Shown one piece after another: positions 26,783 through 35,071 of a stretch of 64,000 nucleotides of DNA. Origin of the DNA: an uncultured Clostridium sp. (GTDB lineage Bacteria > Bacillota > Clostridia > TANB77 > CAG-508); the NCBI GenBank assembly GCA_900553985.1, contig USFW01000002.1, positions 1 through 64,000 of the forward strand, written 5' to 3'. How positions within the stretch are numbered: the first letter of the stretch is position 1; the number at the start of each line of letters is the position of its first letter. The position numbers were made by a program, and so were the translations under genes. The notes below the pieces were generated by a model that saw only the letters and a list, made by a program, of their open reading frames with translations, was not told the DNA's origin and made no database searches.

Positions 26783-27361
26783 TTGAGTTTTGAAGGAGTA
26801 AAAATAGGATTTGTTTTTACAGGTTCTTTTTGTACTTTCAGCAAAGTAATTCCTAAAATGAAATTATTAGTGAAATCAGGAGCAAAAATAATTCCAATAA
26901 TGTCTTTTAACAGTTATAACTTAGATACTAAATTTGGAAAAGCAAAAGATTTTATTGAAAAAATAGAAAACATAACAGGGAATAGCATAATACATTCAAT
27001 TACAGATGCAGAACCAATAGGGCCAAAAAATATGACTGATATTATGATAATAGCACCTTGTTCAGGTAATACAATGGCTAAATTATCATATGATATTATT
27101 GATACACCTGCTACAATGGCTGCAAAATCGCATTTGAGAAACAATAGGCCACTTGTAATAGCGCCGTCAACCAATAATGGATTAAGTGGAAATGCTGAAA
27201 ATATAGGAAGATTATTAAATAGAAAAAATTATTATTTTGTACCATTTAGGCAAGATAATCCAATAACAAAACCTCGTTCAATAGTTTTTGATGAGGAATA
27301 TATTATCAAGACATTAGAGTATGCTCTTAATAATGAACAAATTAGTCCTATATTGATTTAA
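26783..27361 (+). CDS. dpaB: Dipicolinate synthase subunit B
   Basis: DpaB (SpoVFB) is the flavoprotein-like subunit of dipicolinate synthase, which makes the spore-core chelator in the mother cell. The 192-residue protein has the flavoprotein fold with FVFTGSFCTFSKVIPKM at the N-terminus. APCSGNTMAKLSYDIIDTPA and PLVIAPSTNNGLSGNAENI are family hallmarks. The start is TTG at 26783 with an AAGGAGG about 12 bases upstream. The partner dpaA is not in this window, which is unusual, since the two are normally adjacent. A mother-cell sigma promoter is expected but was not clearly seen. Confidence 0.9.
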   Translation: MSFEGVKIGFVFTGSFCTFSKVIPKMKLLVKSGAKIIPIMSFNSYNLDTKFGKAKDFIEKIENITGNSIIHSITDAEPIGPKNMTDIMIIAPCSGNTMAKLSYDIIDTPATMAAKSHLRNNRPLVIAPSTNNGLSGNAENIGRLLNRKNYYFVPFRQDNPITKPRSIVFDEEYIIKTLEYALNNEQISPILI

Positions 27362-27398
27362 AAACAATGAAAAAGAAAACATTTTTTCGTAAAAGCCC

Positions 27399-27427
27399 TT
27401 GACAAAGAATATATGTTCGTATATAAT
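27399..27427 (+). promoter_or_regulatory. Sigma-A promoter with an embedded LexA-like box
   Basis: TTGACA at 27399-27404 and TATAAT at 27422-27427 are perfect and 17 bp apart. The spacer holds AGAATATATGTTCG (27406-27419), which matches 8 of 10 fixed positions of the Gram-positive LexA box CGAAC-N4-GTTCG. A repressor bound there would block RNA polymerase. Confidence 0.65.
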
Positions 27428-27469
27428 TCGATAAACGAACAAAATTTCTTTTGATAAGGAGGAGCAAAT

Positions 27470-27766
27470 ATGAAAATAGTAAATAAAACAAAATTTTTTA
27501 GAATGATAGTTATATTATTAATATCAATAAGTGTTATGCTAATTGTATGTATCAATAAATCTTATTCAAATAGTAATGAAAACTATAAAACAGAAATTGT
27601 ACTTAATGGAGAATCTTTATGGAGTATTGCAAAGAGTGAAATAGAGAAAAATAAATATTTCGAAAATAAAGATATAAGAGATGTTATTTTTGAAATAAAA
27701 AAGATAAATAATTTAGAAAAAAGTGATTTAAGTGAAGGAATGAAGTTAAAAATTCCTATTTATTAA
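27470..27766 (+). CDS. YneA-like LysM protein, probable SOS-induced cell-division inhibitor
   Basis: The 98-residue protein has one N-terminal membrane helix (about residues 10-29, IVILLISISVMLIVCINKSY) and a C-terminal LysM domain (NGESLWSIAKSEI ... KINNLEKSDLSEGMKLKIP). This is the plan of YneA, which is secreted during the SOS response in Bacillus and delays division. The promoter carries a LexA-like box in its spacer, which strongly supports the assignment. In Bacillus yneA lies next to lexA; here lexA is not in the window. The start follows AAGGAGG. Confidence 0.75.
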   Translation: MKIVNKTKFFRMIVILLISISVMLIVCINKSYSNSNENYKTEIVLNGESLWSIAKSEIEKNKYFENKDIRDVIFEIKKINNLEKSDLSEGMKLKIPIY

Positions 27767-27842
27767 AAATAGTTAATCTTCCTATTGAATATAAAATTCA
27801 AATATGTTAGAATTTTATTCGTGATAAGGAGGATTAATAAAT

Positions 27843-28751
27843 ATGGAAGAAAATGCAGAAATAATAAATGAAAAAGGCACAGAAAAAAATAAAAAAGAAA
27901 AAAACAATGCTAAAAGAAAGACATTAACAATAAATGGTATAAGTATATGGAGAATTTTAGCATATTTTATTATATATAGTGTAGCTGGATATATAATAGA
28001 AACGGTGTATGGAATGATAACAAAAGGCGTTTGGGAAAGTAGACAGAGTTTTTTATACGGACCATTTTGTGGAATATATGGATTAGGTGCAGTAGTAATG
28101 ATTATATTCCTTCATAAATTTCCTAAAAAATATAATGCATTATTTATTGGAGGATTTATAGTTGGTTCTATTACAGAATATTTAGTTAGTTTATTTGGAG
28201 AATTAATTTTAGGAGTAAAATGGTGGGACTATTCAAATATGCCATTTAATATTAATGGTAGAATATGTATGTTATTTTCACTATTTTGGGGATTTCTTGC
28301 AATTTACTTAATTGCATCTTTAAATCCTAAAGTAGACAAATTAATTAATTGGGTAAAAAGTAAATTCAAAACATATAAATCTTTAAAGGCTTTTATAATT
28401 ACTGTTACAGTATTACTACTATTAGATTGTGTAGCAACAGGATTTGCATTAGATTTCTTTAAAATAAGAATGATAGAAAAAAATAATATAAATGTACCAA
28501 ATAAAGAACTTATATCAAAAAGATATGATGAAATATATAATCAAAATCCTAAACTAGCAGATTTTATATACAAATTCTGGGGAGATAAAAAAATGATAAA
28601 AACTTTCCCTAATTTAAAAACACAAGATGTAAATGGAAATATCGTTTATATGGATAGCTTTTTAGACATTCAGCCATATTACATGAAAGTACATGATATA
28701 CACCTAAAAAATAATAAAGAAGTTGAAGATAATATAAAAGGTGAAGAATAA
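27843..28751 (+). CDS. CmpB-type putative ABC transporter permease (long)
   Basis: The 302-residue protein has a charged N-terminus (residues 1-35), then about five membrane helices. Family segments are YSVAGYIIETVYGMITKGVW, SFLYGPFCGIYGLGAV and KWWDYSNMPFNINGRIC. A soluble C-terminal part of about 100 residues follows and is absent from the shorter paralogue at 25198. The start follows AAGGAGG. Transport function is not shown. Having two family members three kilobases apart suggests an old duplication. Confidence 0.83.
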   Translation: MEENAEIINEKGTEKNKKEKNNAKRKTLTINGISIWRILAYFIIYSVAGYIIETVYGMITKGVWESRQSFLYGPFCGIYGLGAVVMIIFLHKFPKKYNALFIGGFIVGSITEYLVSLFGELILGVKWWDYSNMPFNINGRICMLFSLFWGFLAIYLIASLNPKVDKLINWVKSKFKTYKSLKAFIITVTVLLLLDCVATGFALDFFKIRMIEKNNINVPNKELISKRYDEIYNQNPKLADFIYKFWGDKKMIKTFPNLKTQDVNGNIVYMDSFLDIQPYYMKVHDIHLKNNKEVEDNIKGEE

Positions 28752-28765
28752 AAAGGAATATAATG

Positions 28766-28803
28766 AAAAGATATTATTCAAATATTTGAATAATATCTTT
28801 TTT
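28766..28803 (+). terminator. Terminator after the long CmpB gene
   Basis: AAAAGATATTATTCAAAT pairs perfectly with the following ATTTGAATAATATCTTTT and ends in a T-run. Confidence 0.9.
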
Positions 28804-28898
28804 GTTACTAATCCTATTATTTTAAGTTCTAATTTTTATAATTAAAGAATTACAACAATTATATCTTCAAAATATATAATATATATGTTTAAAACCTC

Positions 28899-29031
28899 TT
28901 CTTATTGTATAGGAAAAATCGACTTTTATCTTGACCCTATATAGGATTTTTCCGTATACAACAAGTAAAAGTTACCTTTAAAAAGACTCGCGATAGCTTT
29001 TCTTATGTAGATTCGCTACGTTTCTTATTAA
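28899..29031. repeat. Intergenic repeat family 1, copy A
   Basis: About 130 bp here is nearly the same as 34929-35058. It starts with TTGTATAGGAAAAATC, whose inverted partner is GATTTTTCCGTATACAA about 25 bp later. A conserved second half contains CGCGATAGCTTT and TTCGCTAC. It lies just downstream of the Xer-type gene (minus strand), as copy B lies just downstream of the thioesterase gene. A solo arm occurs at 7863. It has no coding capacity. Confidence 0.85.
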
Positions 29032-29059
29032 AAATAAGCATAATTAAGAATATAAAATA

Positions 29060-30052
29060 TTAAATATCAGCAAGAGGATTACTTTCAACTGCATTTCTAA
29101 CTTGTGAATTATCAACATGAGTATATATTTCAGTTGTAGAAATGCTTTCATGACCTAATAATTCTTGCAAAGCTCTAATATCAACATTACCATATTGATA
29201 CATTAAAGTAGCTGCCGTATGTCTTAGTTTATGAACAGAGAACTTAGAAGTATCAAAACCTGCAATTTTCAATTCTTTATCAACAATATATTGAACTGTT
29301 CTTCTACTAATTCGTTCTCGTCGTTCACTTAAAAATAAAGCTTTATGTGAGTTTTGTTTATCAACTTTCACGCCTTCCTTTGGGCGAACTTCTAAATATT
29401 CATGAATAGCCTTTAAACAAGCTTTATTTAAGTATATAGTTCTCTCTTTATTTCCTTTACCTATAACTGATAATCTAGCTTCACTAAAATCAATATCTTT
29501 TATATTTATATTTACTAATTCAGATAAACGCAAGCCACAATTTAAAAATAAGGTAATTATAGCATAGTCTCTTTGAAAATTCCTGTTATCTTCATTTGCT
29601 GTAACTTCTAAAAGCTTTTTACTTTGGTCTAAGTTTAAATATTTAGGTAGTCGTTTATCAGATTTTGGAGTTTCCAAGTTTTGGGCAGGATTTATTTCTA
29701 TTAAATTTGCTTTTTGACTTAAATAATTAAAAAATATCCTTATAGTAGAGCATTTTCTTGCTCTAGTTGCAGCCTTACTACGCAATTCAATGGCCATATA
29801 ACTTAAAAATGAATGTATATCTTCTAAGGTAATCTTTTTTATAACTTCAATAGAAATATCTTTAATTTCTATTTTTGAAAAATCACTTTCATTTGTCAAG
29901 TTATAATGTATTTTTATAAATCTTAAGAACATCATTAAGTCATAGTTATATTCTTTAATACTATTTGGTGATTTATTTAAAATAGTAGCACTATAATCTA
30001 AAAAAGAATTAAGGTAGTCTGGGTTTTCATCTTTTCTTATCATCTGTTTCAC
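29060..30052 (-). CDS. Tyrosine recombinase, XerC/XerD/XerA type
   Basis: The 330-residue protein has an N-terminal SAM-like DNA-binding domain (LNSFLDYSATILNKSPNSIK) and a C-terminal catalytic domain. Catalytic segments are CGLRLSELVN (first Arg, about residue 175), HKLRHTAATLMY (about 270), LLGHESISTTEIYTHV (His and nucleophilic Tyr, about 300). Length and motifs fit chromosome-dimer resolvases or a domesticated relative. It stands alone at the junction of convergent genes, with no attachment repeats seen, so a housekeeping Xer role is likelier than a mobile element. Confidence 0.85.
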   Translation of the reverse strand: MKQMIRKDENPDYLNSFLDYSATILNKSPNSIKEYNYDLMMFLRFIKIHYNLTNESDFSKIEIKDISIEVIKKITLEDIHSFLSYMAIELRSKAATRARKCSTIRIFFNYLSQKANLIEINPAQNLETPKSDKRLPKYLNLDQSKKLLEVTANEDNRNFQRDYAIITLFLNCGLRLSELVNINIKDIDFSEARLSVIGKGNKERTIYLNKACLKAIHEYLEVRPKEGVKVDKQNSHKALFLSERRERISRRTVQYIVDKELKIAGFDTSKFSVHKLRHTAATLMYQYGNVDIRALQELLGHESISTTEIYTHVDNSQVRNAVESNPLADI

Positions 30053-30146
30053 TCTCCTTGTATCCTATATATTATACATGAATATCTACTGAAAGTGAAT
30101 AGTTTTTTTATGCAAACATAATTTTTTATTGTTTTTTGTTGCAGGA

Positions 30147-30212
30147 TAATGTTCTTTATTGTAGAGAAGCTGGAAATAGTTGATAATTATTTCCAGCGTC
30201 TAATTTGTAAAA
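30147..30212. repeat. Intergenic repeat family 2, copy A (shortened hairpin)
   Basis: GCTGGAAATAGTTGATAATT is shared exactly with the copy at 37364-37444, and flanks agree too (TAATGTT...TAGAG.AGCTGG and TAA.TTG.AAA). In this copy the right half of the hairpin is reduced to ATTTCCAGC. Confidence 0.75.
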
Positions 30213-30313
30213 TCTATTATATATTTCACATAATATATAGAGATATAGAATTTTAATAAAATATCAAAAATTAGATTTAAAATAACTAAATTTAATTATA
30301 AGGAGGAATATCT

Positions 30314-30823
30314 ATGTGTTGTAATAAACCTATAATACTAATTGTATCTTTACTTATTCTTTTCATTATAGTTAATATTTTTCTATTTTGTTTTTGCATT
30401 ACTTCTTATAAACAGCCAAATATATTACAAGCTCTCAACTCTCAGATTCAAGTAGGAAATAGTTTCACCCCACTTGTTTTAGATACTAATAAAATTCAAG
30501 TAGGAAATGCAATTTCACATGATAATAGTAACCCTGAAATAATTATTTCGCAATCTGGCATTTATTTAGTAAATTATTCTGTAACTGGCTCTTTAGAAAC
30601 TGGAGGCCCCCCTACTTTTTTTGAAGTTTTATTAAATCAAAATAATACTTTAGTGCCTAATTCAACTTTATCTAGCCTTGTTGTTCCTAGTGGTCAATTA
30701 AATACTTTATCTGGTTCTACTATAATAGAAGTAAGTGATTCTTCTGTTATATCATTAGTTGGTAACTCTAGTTCTGATATCATTTATCAAGATGTTAGTA
30801 TTTCAGTTATAAAAATTGATTAA
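30314..30823 (+). CDS. Exosporium-like TNF/C1q-fold surface protein
   Basis: The 169-residue protein has an N-terminal membrane helix (about residues 7-28, very hydrophobic and Cys-rich) and a C-terminal beta-sandwich. Segments such as IQVGNAISHDNSNPEIIISQ and GIYLVNYSVTGSLE resemble the C-terminal domain of BclA-like exosporium proteins, which have a TNF-like jelly roll. No collagen-like GXX repeat is present. With the cotJ operon nearby it may be a spore-surface protein, but this is inference. The start follows AAGGAGG. Confidence 0.6.
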   Translation: MCCNKPIILIVSLLILFIIVNIFLFCFCITSYKQPNILQALNSQIQVGNSFTPLVLDTNKIQVGNAISHDNSNPEIIISQSGIYLVNYSVTGSLETGGPPTFFEVLLNQNNTLVPNSTLSSLVVPSGQLNTLSGSTIIEVSDSSVISLVGNSSSDIIYQDVSISVIKID

Positions 30824-30853
30824 ATTTAACTGAATTTTTATTTATAAAATTTT

Positions 30854-30897
30854 AAAATATTAATATTACTTTTCATTAAGGTAGTATTAATATTTTT
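30854..30897 (+). terminator. Terminator after the BclA-like gene
   Basis: AAAATATTAATATTAC pairs with GTAGTATTAATATTTT around an 11-base loop; a T-run ends the right arm. Confidence 0.8.
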
Positions 30898-31001
30898 ATT
30901 GTAAAATAAGTTAAAATAGTAAATAATAATTTTAGATTATTATCTAGCCTATTCTTTAATTTTGTGATACTATTATTATATATATATGGGAGGATAATAA
31001 T

Positions 31002-31508
31002 ATGGAAAAAAATTTTAATATTCATAATCTAAAAGTTGCATTAATTTATGGAAATTCTGATACTGATGGAATAAATAAAGATGGACATATAGAATTAATA
31101 TTAAAAGATGATGATGATACTGCACATTATTTTTACATGAAAGAATTTTTGAAAAATAATTTTACTAACGAACCCTCTGTTCAAAATATTATCGCAAAAC
31201 ATGATGTTAATAGTATATTCTTTGAACTACAAAAACTTGGACATATTGCATTTGCTGAAAATACATCTTTTGAGAATCATCCTAGTGGATTATTATATAT
31301 TCCAAAGTCTATTTCTAAAAATCAAAAGGAATCTCTATTTAAGTTTCAAAATCAATTAAATAAAGAAAATTACAATGTTACTGTTTTATTTAATCTATTC
31401 AGATCTGAAGATGGTATAATAATGGGAAATCAATTATCAGGTAATTCATCTATATTAGATAAATTTACAGGATTCGAAAAATCCGATGATAGAGAATTAG
31501 AGTTATAA
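31002..31508 (+). CDS. Hypothetical 168-residue protein
   Basis: This protein is not recognised. It is soluble and acidic, with mixed alpha/beta segments (LKVALIYGNSDTDGINKDGH, SGLLYIPKSISKNQKES). No signal peptide or membrane segment is present. The start follows GGGAGGATAAT, a strong site. It lies between the BclA-like gene and the convergent cotJ operon, with a bidirectional terminator after it. A spore-related role is possible from position alone. Confidence 0.65.
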   Translation: MEKNFNIHNLKVALIYGNSDTDGINKDGHIELILKDDDDTAHYFYMKEFLKNNFTNEPSVQNIIAKHDVNSIFFELQKLGHIAFAENTSFENHPSGLLYIPKSISKNQKESLFKFQNQLNKENYNVTVLFNLFRSEDGIIMGNQLSGNSSILDKFTGFEKSDDRELEL

Positions 31509-31533
31509 GCTTAGTTTTAATTTTATTATATTG

Positions 31534-31584
31534 AAAAAGAAGAAAACATAATAATCTTATTTATACTATGTTTTCTTCTTTATT
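31534..31584. terminator. Bidirectional terminator between the 31002 gene and cotJC
   Basis: AAAGAAGAAAACATA at 31536-31550 pairs with TATGTTTTCTTCTTT at 31567-31581. Both arms are flanked by A or T runs. Confidence 0.85.
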
Positions 31585-31656
31585 TAAATTTCCATTGCCT
31601 CTAATCTTATTAGATTCAAAGCTTCTCTTATATATCTTAATTTTAGAATTCTATAT

Positions 31657-32265
31657 TTATTTACAATTATTCATATTTTTAATGTTGTTCATATAAAACT
31701 TCTTTTCTGCTAATTTATCTTGAACTCCTCTAAGTGCTTCTCCAAATCTTTGGAAGTGAACAACTTCTCTTTCTCTTAAATATCTTAGTGGGTCTATTAC
31801 ATCTGGATTATCTCTACATAAATCAATTAATTTTTCATAAGTTGCTCTAGCTTTTTGTTCTGCTGCTAAGTCTTCTTGCAAGTTTGCTATTGGGTCTCCT
31901 TTACATGCAAGTACTGCTGCATTAAATGGATATCCTGCTGCTGCTTGTGGATATACATCTACACCATGGTCTGTGTAGTATGCCCCTAATCCTGCTTTTT
32001 CTATTTCTTCTATACTTGCATCTTTGGTTAATTGATGAACAATTGCTCCTACCATTTCTAAGTGAGCTAATTCTTCTGTACCAATATCATTTAAAACTGC
32101 TTTTGCTTTTTGATCTGGCATTCCAAATCTTTGTGATAAATATCTCAAAGATGCTGCAAGTTCTCCATCTGGTCCTCCATATTGAGAAATAATTACTTTT
32201 GCAAGACGAGGGTCTGTGCATTTTATATTTATTGGATATTGTAATGTTTTATTATAAGTCCACAT
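31657..32265 (-). CDS. cotJC: Spore coat protein CotJC, manganese-catalase-like
   Basis: CotJC is a spore-coat protein of the manganese-catalase fold. The protein has 202 residues from ATG at 32265, which follows AAAGGGGG. Ferritin-like metal ligands are seen in DIGTEELAHLEMVGAIVHQL and EDLAAEQKARATYEKLIDL. REREVVHFQRFGEAL is the last helix. The start overlaps the stop of cotJB in a TAATG junction, so translation is coupled. In Bacillus the cotJ operon is expressed in the mother cell under sigma E. It is the most diagnostic spore gene set in the window. Confidence 0.93.
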   Translation of the reverse strand: MWTYNKTLQYPINIKCTDPRLAKVIISQYGGPDGELAASLRYLSQRFGMPDQKAKAVLNDIGTEELAHLEMVGAIVHQLTKDASIEEIEKAGLGAYYTDHGVDVYPQAAAGYPFNAAVLACKGDPIANLQEDLAAEQKARATYEKLIDLCRDNPDVIDPLRYLREREVVHFQRFGEALRGVQDKLAEKKFYMNNIKNMNNCK

Positions 32266-32630
32266 TAATAATTCCCCCTTTCCCATGGCCATGGTTCTTC
32301 TAGCCATCTCCATTTATTACATGGATAATTTATAGTTAATGGACCATACACTCTTTGATATTTATCTTTTAATTCTTTTACTTCTTTACAATATTTTCTA
32401 TGCAAACATAGTGCTTTTTGATCTTCTGGGTGTGTATCAAGGTATAATGCCAATTCATTAATTGAAAATTCATATGCTCTTATTTGTTGCATCATTTCCC
32501 TTCTTAAATCACAGTCTACTCTTCTTTCTGTCTCTTTACATTTCATGCATTCTTGTTCTTCTCTTTCTTCTACTGAATTCATTTGGCAGCTACAATTACA
32601 GTTACAATTTCTATTTTCTTCTATTGACAT
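32265..32630 (-). CDS. cotJB: Spore coat protein CotJB
   Basis: The 121-residue protein has a Cys/Asn-rich N-terminus (NCNCNCSCQ) and a CotJB domain from about residue 45: YEFSINELALYLDTHPEDQK and YGPLTINYPC, ending WLEEPWPWERGNY. The start follows AAGGGGTG and overlaps the cotJA stop by ten bases. The stop overlaps the cotJC start. CotJB is structural and joins CotJA and CotJC in the coat. The N-terminal extension with the CNCNC pattern is longer than in Bacillus. Confidence 0.9.
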   Translation of the reverse strand: MSIEENRNCNCNCSCQMNSVEEREEQECMKCKETERRVDCDLRREMMQQIRAYEFSINELALYLDTHPEDQKALCLHRKYCKEVKELKDKYQRVYGPLTINYPCNKWRWLEEPWPWERGNY

Positions 32631-32980
32631 TTATTACACCCCTTTCCTATCTTATTCATAGATTCAATATATCTTATTTCTTCCATTGATTGACAAGGTG
32701 CATATGGACTAACTAACTCTGGAAAAATTGTTCCCATTTTTAATCCCACTGCTGGCTTAAATACTCTATCCATATATTGAATTGGTACATAACTCTGTGC
32801 TAACATTGGATTGTCAGGAAATACATTCATTTCTTCATCAAATCCACAGTCACAAGAATCGTTATAATTTTCATATGATATTACATTTTGACATTTATCT
32901 TCCATGATTTCTCTTTGTAATTCACATGAATTGTTTTTATAATTATTGTTCATACAATAACATTTTCTTCTATTAAACAT
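32621..32980 (-). CDS. cotJA: Spore coat associated protein CotJA
   Basis: The 119-residue protein carries the CotJA core at about residues 58-105: MLAQSYVPIQYMDRVFKP, GTIFPELVSPYAPC. A Cys- and Asn-rich N-terminal extension (CYCMNNNYKNNSC) may form disulfide or metal links in the coat. It is first in the cotJABC operon. The start follows AAAGGAGG. A sigma-E-like promoter is suggested just upstream. Confidence 0.88.
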   Translation of the reverse strand: MFNRRKCYCMNNNYKNNSCELQREIMEDKCQNVISYENYNDSCDCGFDEEMNVFPDNPMLAQSYVPIQYMDRVFKPAVGLKMGTIFPELVSPYAPCQSMEEIRYIESMNKIGKGCNKCQ

Positions 32981-33001
32981 TTTTATTCCTCCTTTTTATA
33001 C

Positions 33002-33030
33002 ATTATATGTATTTTATTTATGAAATTGAC
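33002..33030 (-). promoter_or_regulatory. Possible sigma-E-like promoter of cotJABC
   Basis: On the minus strand CATATAAT (33009-33002) resembles the sigma-E -10 CATACAAT, and GTCAATT lies 14 bp upstream (33030-33024). The leader would be very short, yet the ribosome binding site fits. The call is tentative. Confidence 0.35.
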
Positions 33031-33215
33031 ACTTTTTAGAGATTTTCTTTAAAATTCAACTTTATTTAGGCAAATTTTATGATAGTAAATTCATATATAT
33101 TTAAATAAAAAGTTATAAATCTAAAATTCAATATTTTCTTTTTTAAATAAATTTTAATCTGAATTTATTCTTACTTTGTTTAAAAAAATTAAGGCTTTCA
33201 TATTATTTCCTATAA

Positions 33216-33268
33216 TAAAAAAACATATCTGCAAAACTATAAATTTAGTTTCACAAATATGTTTTTTA
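33216..33268 (-). terminator. pyk terminator
   Basis: On the minus strand ACATATTTGTGAAACT... pairs with ...AGTTTTGCAGATATGT and is followed by seven T. The left part of the gap to cotJA (33031-33215) shows nothing recognisable. Confidence 0.7.
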
Positions 33269-33285
33269 TTTATATTTATTAAAAA

Positions 33286-34731
33286 TTATACTCTTGCAAC
33301 TCCACCAATAACTTTGTTTTCTGCTGCATCTGGTAATATTTTAGAACCTCCTGCTAGAACTATTTTATCTCCTTTTTCTAACATAGAAGTTTTTTCTAAT
33401 TCAGCAATTCCTTTTTGAATTGTATCTTCTATTGTTTTTCCATCTTTAACTAAGATTGGAGTTACATTCCATGCAACTGATAATTGATAGAAAGTTGATT
33501 CATTATCTGTTATTGCAAATATTGGACATCCAGGTCCCATACCAGCAATGTATCTTACTGAATCTCCTTTGTGTGTATATGCAACTATTGCATCTGCTTT
33601 TACTTGTTCAGCTGTTACACATGTAGTATATGCTATGTTTCTTTCTAAGTCTTCTGAATCTATTTTTTTGAAATCTTTTTTGTTAAATCTTTTCCAGTAA
33701 TTTACTGTTCCTTCAATTGCTTTAGATATTTTTACCATTGTTTCAACACATTCTACTGGATATTTTCCCATTGCACATTCTCCTGAAAGCATTATGCAAC
33801 TTGTTACATCATATACTGCATTTGCAACATCACTTACTTCTGCTCTTGTTGGTCTTGGACTTGATGTCATTGATTCTAACATTTGTGTTGCTGTTACAAC
33901 TGGTTTACCAACTTGATTACATCTTTTAATAAAATGTTTTTGAACAATTGGAACTTGTTCCATTGGTATTTCAACACCCATATCTCCACGAGCTACCATT
34001 ATTCCATCAGATAATTCTAATATTTCTTCAAAATTATCTATACCTTCTTGGCTTTCTATTTTTGATATTATTTTTATGTGTTCTCCACCGTTTTTATTTA
34101 ATAATTCTCTTATAGCTTCAACATCTGATGCTCTTCTTACAAATGATGCAGCTATGAAATCAAATCCTGCTTTTACTCCATTTGTTATATCTTCTATATC
34201 TTTTGGTGCTAATGCTGGTAAGTTTAATTTTAAACCTGGAACATTCATTGTTTTTCTGCTTCCTAATTTAGCTGTATTTAAAGCTTTACATTTTATGTCT
34301 TTTCCTTCTACTGAAACAACTTCAAATTCTATTGCTCCATCATCAACTAATATTTTAGCTCCTGGTTTTACATCTTTATATAAGTCTTTATATGTAACTG
34401 TTGTTTTTGTATTATTCCCAATTATATCATCATGTATAAATGTGAATTCTTGTCCTTCTTCTATTGTTACTTTTTCATCTCCACTTTCTAATTTTCCAGT
34501 TCTTATTTCTGGACCTTTTGTGTCTAATAATAAAGCAACTGGTTTATTTAATTTTTCTCTTACTCTTTTTATTGTTGCTATTTTTTCAGCGTTTTCTTCA
34601 TATCCACCATGTGAAAAGTTGATTCTTGCTACATTTAGGCCTGCTTCTACTAATTTTGTAAACATTTCTTCACTTTCACTTGCTGGTCCTATTGTTCCTA
34701 TTATGTTTGTTTTTCTTAAAACTTCTTTCAT
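33286..34731 (-). CDS. pyk: Pyruvate kinase
   Basis: Pyk makes pyruvate and ATP from phosphoenolpyruvate. The 481-residue length lacks the extra PEP-utiliser domain found in Bacillus. Signature segments: TKIIGTIGPASES-like N-terminus (TNIIGTIGPASES), INFSHGGYEENAEKI, LLDTKGPEIRTG, KIISKIESQEGIDNFEEIL (active Lys), MVARGDMGVEIP and TATQMLESMTSSPRPTRAE. The gene follows a promoter with a candidate operator. It supplies ATP and pyruvate for the acetate pathway encoded by pta-ackA. Confidence 0.95.
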   Translation of the reverse strand: MKEVLRKTNIIGTIGPASESEEMFTKLVEAGLNVARINFSHGGYEENAEKIATIKRVREKLNKPVALLLDTKGPEIRTGKLESGDEKVTIEEGQEFTFIHDDIIGNNTKTTVTYKDLYKDVKPGAKILVDDGAIEFEVVSVEGKDIKCKALNTAKLGSRKTMNVPGLKLNLPALAPKDIEDITNGVKAGFDFIAASFVRRASDVEAIRELLNKNGGEHIKIISKIESQEGIDNFEEILELSDGIMVARGDMGVEIPMEQVPIVQKHFIKRCNQVGKPVVTATQMLESMTSSPRPTRAEVSDVANAVYDVTSCIMLSGECAMGKYPVECVETMVKISKAIEGTVNYWKRFNKKDFKKIDSEDLERNIAYTTCVTAEQVKADAIVAYTHKGDSVRYIAGMGPGCPIFAITDNESTFYQLSVAWNVTPILVKDGKTIEDTIQKGIAELEKTSMLEKGDKIVLAGGSKILPDAAENKVIGGVARV

Positions 34732-34748
34732 TTTTATTCCTCCCTTTC

Positions 34749-34791
34749 AAAACCGGTTTTTATTATATCACAAAATACTACTATAATTCAA
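34749..34791 (-). promoter_or_regulatory. pyk promoter with a palindromic candidate operator
   Basis: On the minus strand TTGAAT (34791-34786) and TATAAT (34767-34762) are 18 bp apart. Immediately downstream, at the expected transcription start, is the perfect palindrome AAAACCGGTTTT (34760-34749). A second AAAACCGG half-site lies upstream of the -35 box near 34819-34826. A sugar- or redox-responsive repressor could bind here. Confidence 0.6.
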
Positions 34792-34928
34792 TATTTTTTT
34801 CAAATTTTGTATTTATTTCCGGTTTTAACTAAAAATTAAAAAACTAGTCAAATATATTAAATGCTGTATAATAATATAAAAAGACTACTTTTTAATATAA
34901 AGCTTTTTATATTATCAAGTAATCTTTA

Positions 34929-35058
34929 TTTTATTGTATAGGAAAAATCAACTTTTATCTTGACATTATATAAGATTTTTTCCGTATCTAACAAGCAAAC
35001 GTGACCTTTAAAAAGACCCGCGATAGCTTTACTAGTGTAGCTTCGCTACTTTTCTTAT
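34929..35058. repeat. Intergenic repeat family 1, copy B
   Basis: This copy matches 28899-29031 over about 130 bp, with scattered single differences. It keeps the TTGTATAGGAAAAATC arm, TTTTATCTTGAC, GACCTTTAAAAAGAC, CGCGATAGCTTT and CTTCGCTAC. It begins about 14 bp past the stop of the thioesterase gene on the minus strand. Confidence 0.85.
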
Positions 35059-35071
35059 TTTGATTAACCTA

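Noticed and set aside
28899..29031. Insertion sequence
   Set aside because: The repeat is about 130 bp with no transposase frame; it may be a miniature element but not a full IS.
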